Origin: Polytrichum commune
Taxonomy: Eukaryota; Streptophyta; Polytrichopsida; Polytrichales; Polytrichaceae
Reading direction: 5' to 3'
Assembly (NCBI GenBank): GCA_950295325.1
Contig: OX485806.1
Coordinates: 24,924,001-24,988,000, forward strand
Length of the DNA stretch: 64,000 bases
In this document: positions 57,414 to 64,000 of the stretch, piece by piece
How positions within the stretch are numbered: the first letter of the stretch is position 1
How the letters are laid out: each line of letters starts with the position of its first letter
Notes under the pieces: model-generated
What the model was told of the DNA's origin: nothing
The model's input: the letters and a program-made list of their open reading frames with translations, nothing else
Databases searched by the model: none
Translations under genes and position numbers: made by a program

Positions 57414-57758
57414 CTCGGGGGGGGGGGGGGTAGTCATTGGTTGGAGTAGCAATATACGTGCGAACAAATGATAGGGTATTTTAAAAACATGGGGGCAAAA
57501 ATTTATAAATGGACTTTAGAGTAATATAGGGTATCAAAAATGACATTGGACATCTTTAAAGTACTATAGGGTATGGAATAATAGGTAATTTAGAATTATA
57601 AGTAATGCAAGCCATTTTTCTATTAACCCAAAGTAGAAATCTACATAATGATAGCATGTGAAAAAAAAAAAAAATTGAAAGTAATACCCCCCTATAAAAT
57701 AGTGGTTGTTCGCACCTATATCCTTAACTTTTTAACACACTGCCCCCCCCCCCCCGAG
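57414..57758. mobile_element. CTCGGGGG-end MITE, copy 2 (inverted)
   Basis: 345 bp, starting CTCGGGGGGGGGG and ending CCCCCCCGAG, with the exact 8-bp duplication CATGGATG (57406-57413 and 57759-57766). Nearly the full length is the reverse complement of 55369-55704, with differing G-run lengths and a longer A-run. Confidence 0.92.
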
Positions 57759-57967
57759 CATGGATGTACCTAAAGTGGTTAGTTACGAACAAATGTTGAG
57801 CATCAATTTTCCTAGGCTATCCCCATCCAATGGGCCGTTAATGAGCTATCTAGTTAGTAAATGACTATTTGGCCTTCTATTACATCAAGTGCAGATGTGT
57901 CCGTGTCTCTCTACGCATGGAAAAGTAGTTGGTGTGTTTAGTGGTTTGTCACTTGTCGTGATTTGGA

Positions 57968-58312
57968 GTACACTAAATATGATAGTTAGTGTTTGATACA
58001 CTAAATACAAACGCATACATTGAATCTCAATAACCCTATGAAAGTAAGCAACATTAAATGTAAACTCGAACACCAAATATCAACTATGGTACTATGTGGA
58101 AGTTACATGTTTGAATTTAGTGTTAGTATAGTTATGTAAAAAAAGAAAGTTAAAAAAACAATGATAAAAGGAGAATTCCAACATATCTTCAAGCATATCT
58201 TCGAGCATATCTTCTGACACTAATTGTCAATGAATTGAAAATTAGTGTTGAGCGAGGTAGGGTGGTAACAACATTAAAGATAATCAAACACTTGATATCA
58301 TATTTAGGGTAG
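57968..58312. mobile_element. CACTA-like MITE, copy C
   Basis: Aligns with 43894-44296 in the same direction (CAATAACCCTATGAAAGTAA, GGAAGTTACATGTTTGAATT, GGTAGGGTGGTAACAAC). The ends GTACACTAAATATGAT and CTACCCTAAATATGAT (reverse complement) are worn. Confidence 0.7.
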
Positions 58313-59375
58313 TTGTTGAAGATAGTTGTGAGTCTGAATCATGTATGGGGGTTCTAGTAGATAAACACAAATGATTCTTTAAAGACATATAAGAAAATGC
58401 ACATGTGTTGGTATGAGTGTGGAATTGTGTTGTCAGAGATACATGTTGGGTGTATGAGTTCATATATTTATCCAAAAGTAGAGGTCCACATAAAGATACC
58501 AAGTTAGTATACATGAGTGTATCTTAATTGTTTGTTTTTATCAGCTAGCAGGTTATCAAATCAACCTCAAGATGGCATCATGATGTAATTCAAAGTTGGG
58601 TAGACCAAAGCAGGATCCTCATTGATTCTTCAAGGTGTATCTATTGGGTTCTCAAGGTTCACAAAGATATGGATCTTCTCAAAAAGTGCATATTTTAAAT
58701 CATTTCCTCTAGGCTATGTACGTTTTGAAGTTATTGACTATGCATATTTTTATATATGGAGGATTGAATTGTGAGTAATATGCAAAGAATGAACTACTTC
58801 TTATTTTCTTACCCAAAAAACAATACCCTACAAGTTTTTGTTTTTGTGATGTGTTCTTGCACTTTGTGTTATTTTTTAATTTTTTTGGTTTGTTTTACAT
58901 CTTCTTACACTTTAGTCAATCAATAATGGGTTTATACATATTACATCACAAACTCAAGTGAACAAGCCGCTTTCAAGCAGTGAAAATTCACCTTTTGATG
59001 ATAGTTGATTGGACTCCCAATAAGTTCAACAACTTGCACCTACAAAGCTTAGGCACAAACATATGAAAGGAAGTTTCAATCATCTTGGAAAATTGACAAG
59101 ACATGGCTCGTGCATATGAGACCACATGGTGCATAAAAACATAGTTTCCAACACTAGTCTTGAATGCATGAGCTAATTATGGTCATGTCAGACGATTCTA
59201 AAGTCACCACCTTGGGGGTTCGTGAATGGGTAAATTATCCATTGTAATTCTTAATGTTTCAATGTTACATAGAAGTAATATTTTAGTGTTACCGTCTTAC
59301 ACTCATCAATGATTCATAATCATGATAGGTGTACATGATAGATCAATGTTCCCATTTTGTTCCTTAGAGGGTCTC
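58313..59375. other. intergenic, nothing recognised
   Basis: AT-rich, T-rich around 58840. No supported gene or repeat. Confidence 0.45.
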
Positions 59376-59487
59376 AATAATAAACAACAAGATGGGAGTG
59401 GATTTTGATGTTCCTCATGATGTTCCCCTCCAAGGAACAACGTGGGGAACATCAAAACCCACTCCCACCTTGCTTTTTATTATTATT
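59376..59487. repeat. short foldback hairpin
   Basis: Arms CAAGATGGGAGTGGATTTTG and CAAGGTGGGAGTGGGTTTTG (reverse complement) continue through ATGTTCC around a loop of about 30 bp, with AATAAT on both outer flanks. Confidence 0.7.
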
Positions 59488-59684
59488 TAAGAGTGCAATT
59501 GTTTTGTCATCTCCCCTAAGAATATGTCGATAGCATAGTTGGAATAAATTTTGGGAGGAAAAGATACATGTTCGAGCTGCACTTGCATTTTTATAAAATT
59601 AAACATCATTTTCACACAAATATTTTATATTTAATCATTTCAAATTATAAAAAACAAGTCCCTTGAGTTCTTGTTCATCTCTAA

Positions 59685-59731
59685 AACATTGGAACATTGG
59701 AACATTGGAACATTGGAACATTGAAACATTG
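59685..59731 (+). repeat. octamer minisatellite CATTGGAA
   Basis: About five and a half tandem copies of the 8-bp unit CATTGGAA, the last degenerating to CATTGAAA. On the minus strand it gives a meaningless repeated NVPMFQCS peptide. Confidence 0.9.
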
Positions 59732-60345
59732 AATGTGTGTAATTATTGGGTAGAATGTAAACATTTACATGTATGTGGTCCCCGACGTGATATGCTTTGC
59801 CAATTCTAGCACAACCATAATTAGCTTGTGCATTCAAGACTAGTGATGGAAACTATGTCAGGGGACAGGGTGGGCCCACACATGGTTTCATGAAATGCTC
59901 TCTGCATGTGACGAATTTCATATTAACTCACCATGGGATTTGGGAGTAGGTTGCAGAAGTAAGCAAAAATCGTCCATTCCGTGACCACCAGAAAAGCAAC
60001 AATCACATATTGCGGTGGCTAGATGAGAGGCTCTTCATTTTCCTCCAATTGGTTCGGTTTCTATTACTTGTCATGCATGTGCGAGCAAATGTGGTTAGCT
60101 TGAACGTAAGGTTTTGTGTGTTCCCTATTTTCAATGCATCAAAACTTTGCAATCCAAAGTATTATCCAAGTTATGAAGGAATCCGTATAACTATGTGAAA
60201 GCAATGGTTGGAGAGATTGATCGTAAAATATGGATTGACAACGGTTGAATGTAATGCAAGTAGAGCCAAGTTGCTCAAGTTTGTAGAAACTTTGAGGCAT
60301 GAATTTGAAAACAAATCATCGTATGAGGCATGACATTTTTGTGGG
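59732..60345. other. flank of hAT relic, nothing firm
   Basis: May hold further degraded transposase sequence upstream of 60346, but no frame shows recognisable motifs. Confidence 0.3.
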
Positions 60346-60573
60346 GACATTAACGAATGGTATACCAGTTGGCCACATCTCATGAAACTTTGGCCAAAAA
60401 AAGCACTTGCCATTTCCTCAAGTACTATAATTTGTGAAAGAGATTTTTGAGCACAAAACTCTATAAAGAGCCACTTGCGAGCTTCATTGAAGTTGGACAC
60501 TTTGGATGCTTTATTGCAAATATTATTATGCGGGATAAAGTTGGAGAATATGGATTGGAAGGGCAATTTTTGA
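60346..60573 (+). pseudogene. hAT transposase C-terminal relic
   Basis: One reading frame gives DINEWYTSWPHLMKLWPKKA, ALAISSSTIICERDF, an in-frame TGA (60448-60450), then AQNSIKSHLRASLKLDTLDA and LLQILL. This resembles the hAT dimerisation region, where CERxFSxQNxIKxxLRxxL is typical. The stop replaces the usual Ser codon. It ends at a second TGA. No inverted repeats or 8-bp duplication could be matched. Non-functional. Confidence 0.7.
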
Positions 60574-60839
60574 GTTGTGCCACAACATGAGGAATCAAAA
60601 ACTCTTAGTTTGGACTGAATATTGTAAGAATTGCAAACTTCTGTACATTTGTTTTTGAAAAAACTAAAATTTTATCTTCAATTTTTTTGTGAAGGAATTT
60701 TCTCCACCCGTCATATGAAAAGTAGTTTATGATGTTGATTGTAACAACAACAAAAAGAAAAGTAACATGTCACATGAAATGAAGGTGGGCATGTCCAAAA
60801 GGAGCATTGATCATCACACACAAGCGTACCTCTCATTCA

Positions 60840-61058
60840 TCCCAATGAACATGGAGAACCAACCGCTAATTACATATGAACCGATTGAGTTTGAGAAATA
60901 ACCGGTTGAAGTCCAAGACTCCAAGAGAATTACTCATCATTTTAGAGGAATCTATGAATATACCTCATATTAATTAAGAAAACCCGAGACATCACAACAT
61001 GTAAGTGGTTGGACTTGGGAACACTAGGATATTGACCGATTATGCCCAAAAATCTTCC
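60840..61058 (+). repeat. dispersed repeat R3, copy 4
   Basis: Shares GGAGAACC, ATGAACCGATTGAGTTTGAG, TAACCGGTTGAAGTCCAAGA and TTATGCCCAAAAATCTTCCC with the other R3 copies. Confidence 0.72.
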
Positions 61059-61333
61059 CAAATACCAATTCATCCAACATAAAAACCTTGAAATTGTATG
61101 GTACCCATAAGCTACTATTTTAAGTCGATTTGACACCGGAACGTCACCTTTAAACAACCCAAAATGAATATAGTCCAAACTACTCGAGACGAATCATGCA
61201 AAAACCTTTGTAGAATCGAACCACCCCCGTCCGGTTAGGACCCCATTGGGAATCTACACAGTACCGGAATTGCAATCAAGCCGGGACGAACTTTTGATCA
61301 CGCTGGAATCAATAGTGCCACGACAAATGTCCC

Positions 61334-62182
61334 TGGTTTTAGGAGCTAAAGTGAGGAGGAATTCATCTCAAAATGAGCGGTCATGGCAGGCTCTAGACAT
61401 TGGTAACATGTTCGGACCAACTTTTGGCTTCAATAATTCACAATAATTTCAATTTAAGGAAAAAAAAAAATACAAGAAAAACTGTAGTCCACTTAGATGT
61501 CTGCCTTCCTACACGGGGGAAAATTGCACCACCTTATACTTCTCTGGATTTGGCACAAAATCCCTCAAGTGCTCAGTTATGCACACCTCTACTCTAAACG
61601 GGTCAAGATTTCATGTTGGTTGGATGGATGGATGGATGAAAGGTACGCATGCTCATATGGATGTGACGATTCCATCCCTCATCCTCCCTATTGGCCGAGT
61701 TTGTCCTCGCTGGTAGCGGCCGATTGGAACATGTTAACTAACTCGCAGGCTTTCTATTTCGTGGTTTTAGGAGCTAAAGTGAGGAGGAATTCATCTCAAA
61801 ATGAGCAGTCATGGCAGGCTCTAGACATTGGTAACATGTTCAGACCAACTTTTGGCTTCAATAATTCACAGTAATTTCAATTTAAGGAAAAAAAAACAAG
61901 AAAAACTGCAGTCCACCTGATGTCTACCTTCCTACACGGGGAAAAATCGCACCACCTTATACTTCTCTGGATTTGGCACAAAATCCCTCCAAGTGCTCGG
62001 TTATGCACACCTCTACTCTAAACGGGGTCAAGATTTCATGTTGGATGGATGGATGGAAGAAAGATACGCACGCTCACATGGATGTGACGATTCCATCCCT
62101 CATCCTCCCTATTGGCCGAGTTTGTCCTCGCTGGCAGCGGCTGATTGGAGCGTGTTAACTAACTTGCAGGCTTTCTATTTCG
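61334..62182 (+). repeat. two-unit tandem duplication, period 428 bp
   Basis: Units 61334-61761 and 61762-62182 are highly similar throughout (TGGTTTTAGGAGCTAAAGTG to GCAGGCTTTCTATTTCG), differing mainly in poly-A length, TGGATGGA repeat number and scattered bases. Open frames crossing both units encode the same peptide twice (AKVRRNSSQNERSWQALDIG). The peptide has no known domain, so the array is probably non-coding and fairly recent. Confidence 0.9.
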
Positions 62183-62771
62183 TGCTTCACAACATTCTCC
62201 TTCACACACTCCCACAAAGGAAAGCACTACGAAAAGCATTGGACGCACCAAACATGACCCTCGTTTTAACTTATTAACGGTATTAACTAGACCAGCCCTA
62301 GCATATCTCCTTTCCCGATACAAAAGGCCACCCATCATAATTCGTCTCCACATATGGTTTCTATAAATCTTTGCCATTCATGGGACTCGCGTCTTTAGGG
62401 TGGGACCCACACCCTCCAATACCACGTTCCCTTGGAGTTCCCAAGGCGTTCCCAAGGCGTTCCCTCCCCATGCAAGGAGGAGGCGCCTGGGTTGTTGTGC
62501 CCTTGGTCGGACCCATCAAGCCCCAGTTGACTGCCAGATTAAGGCCTTGTAATGAATTCTCTGGGGCTAATAATAGAGGAAAAGCAATGGGGCTCCCTGG
62601 GTTATGTTATGGGAAAGGGCCCAATTATGCCTTTATATAGGTGTTTGGCTTGAATTGAGAGTAATAGGCTTTCATGGGGCCATTTGGGAGGGAAACCTCT
62701 TATTAGAACCCTCGCGTTCATGTCCTTTTATGAGATCACATATATAATGATGTTCTCCCCCTCTTTATTAC
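62183..62771. other. intergenic, nothing recognised
   Basis: A small direct repeat GTTCCCAAGGC occurs twice at about 62438-62460. No gene. Confidence 0.45.
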
Positions 62772-63130
62772 GGGCCCGTTCACACGGAGTCCCAACTCTT
62801 AATTAATCCCCAAGTCACTTGAGGTCGATCCGTGCAATCTCAACCGTTGAGAGCATGGAAGGTGGGGGGCTTACCCACTTCACACGAGTCCCAAGTATGA
62901 CATGGATGCCTACGTGGCATCACTTTTTGGAGGCGAGGTTTAGGACTTGTGTTGAGAGTTGGGTCGAGCGAAAAGCTAGAACCATGCCACCCTCAACACA
63001 AGTCCCACAATTTACTTTTGCATGTAACTAAGACCCGATTTTAAGGATAATCGACCATCTGTTTCTCGAGGCTCAAAAGTCAAGACTTGCTAACATGAGT
63101 GGGGGCTTGGGGTCGCATGCGAACTGGTCC
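62772..63130. mobile_element. probable PIF-type MITE
   Basis: Ends GGGCCCGTTCACACGGAGTC and GGACCAGTTCGCATGCGACC (reverse complement) share the GGgCC-GTTCrCA pattern of the other PIF-type elements here. Flanks are TTA (one base off) and TAA. The middle has further inverted similarity (CCCAACTC/GAGTTGGG). Ends are worn. Confidence 0.5.
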
Positions 63131-63194
63131 TAAGATCTGTGTGGTTGTGCAAGAAAGTGTCGTACTCTTGTTAATATGACATTTCCATCGCCTC

Positions 63195-63625
63195 ATTTGT
63201 TGGCTCTGTCTGTAGGACAGAGGCTATGCATCAACTTCTTTGTTTCAAGAGCAAATTTCCTAACTACTTTGCGTTCACACTTGGACGTTACTTGTTCTTG
63301 TTATCTTTGGTCCACTTTATTTAATGTGGATGTTAATTATAATTATAATTATATATGTATATATAGAACTATAATTGCTCCCTAAAATGCATTGAAAGAA
63401 ATCTAGTTAACTATAGTTATTTTGGCAGTTCTTGATTATTTATTCTAAAAATTTCGGGTGATATCAAAATCCTTGACCTGCATTTGAGAAGAAGGTGCAC
63501 AAAACCCAAAAAAGTTTGGTATAGTAAATAGCCATGGATTGGCATGAGCAAAGTGGACAACTATAATTGTAGTCTTTCATAGTAAAGGACAGAGCCTCAC
63601 GGTTCTACCGTTTTCTTGCCATATC
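63195..63625 (-). repeat. dispersed repeat R4, copy 2
   Basis: Inverted partner of 29806-30095 with about 100 bp extra in the middle (about 63415-63515). Confidence 0.82.
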
Positions 63626-64000
63626 TATCGAACAATTTTCCGAAAAAATTGGCCTATTTCAATGTTGAATGTCATTTCGTGTACATAATGAACATACATA
63701 AGCATGAAAAAACAAGGAATATTCTTCACCAACATTCCCCCAACGTTCTCCAATGTGCACAACGGTCCCCGTAGCTTCCATGCATGTTTCAAAGTACTAG
63801 TCATATATGAACTTGGAATACATGTGATGTCCCAAGCCTTTGTAATGATGTTGCAACTCTACTCTCAATTGAAATTGTCTCTCTCATATGTGTATTCATC
63901 CTCCACAAATACAGACCAAATCTCTCATAAATAAGCTTGAATGAATTATGACATACAAGAGTTCATTGCTTGAAAAAAACCCAACAGTAACTTATTGGTG
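63626..64000. other. intergenic to window end
   Basis: AT-rich. The frame 63704-63934 has no known domain. Confidence 0.4.

Noticed and set aside
61497..61874. 125-codon frame over the 428-bp tandem repeat
   Set aside because: It spans the unit boundary and repeats the same peptide; no family match.
1..64000. CRISPR arrays, operons or bacterial signals
   Set aside because: None seen. Tandem repeats lack spacer structure, and the genes are intron-bearing plant nuclear genes.

Overview
The window reads as nuclear DNA of a land plant. It has GT-AG spliced genes, an ERF-type AP2 transcription factor, a plant golgin-84 homologue, a nuclear tRNA-Ser, and plant-style DNA transposons (Stowaway, Tourist/PIF-Harbinger, pogo/Lemi and CACTA-like). 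A kinesin-3-type gene with an FHA domain sits among them. That family is generally reported missing from flowering plants, so a seed-free lineage (bryophyte, lycophyte or fern) is my best guess, but the sequence does not prove it.

Layout. 1-9.1 kb is AT-rich and made of old miniature transposons. The centrepiece is a deleted PIF/Harbinger element (7048-8649) carrying a truncated transposase and a nested Tourist MITE. 9.1-17 kb holds one clear gene, a single-exon ERF (12437-13363), whose 3' end has been copied in tandem downstream. 18.5-24.4 kb is a 13-exon kinesin gene (about 907 aa). It converges on a minus-strand leucine-rich-repeat gene (25190-27867), which has a 190-bp tandem array behind its start. 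A tRNA-Ser(CGA) lies at 29556. 30-34 kb is repeats, including a pogo/Lemi derivative with TA target duplications (32863-33947). 34430-42629 is a 15-exon golgin-84-like gene (about 814 aa) whose first exon is triplicated. 42.6-64 kb has no convincing host gene. It contains three related PIF-type MITEs, three CACTA-like MITEs, three elements with CTCGGGGG-type ends and 8-bp target duplications, a rotted retrotransposon start with a tRNA-Asp primer site, and a hAT transposase relic.

The intact genes suggest two themes. Kinesin and golgin both belong to intracellular transport and Golgi organisation, and the ERF is a transcription factor. No functional link between them can be read from the sequence. 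The features most worth checking are the duplicated alternative first exons of the golgin, the FHA kinesin with its 95-residue motor insertion, and the CTCGGGGG transposon family. Exon models were assembled by hand from frame, splice sites and family motifs; no transcript or database evidence was available.
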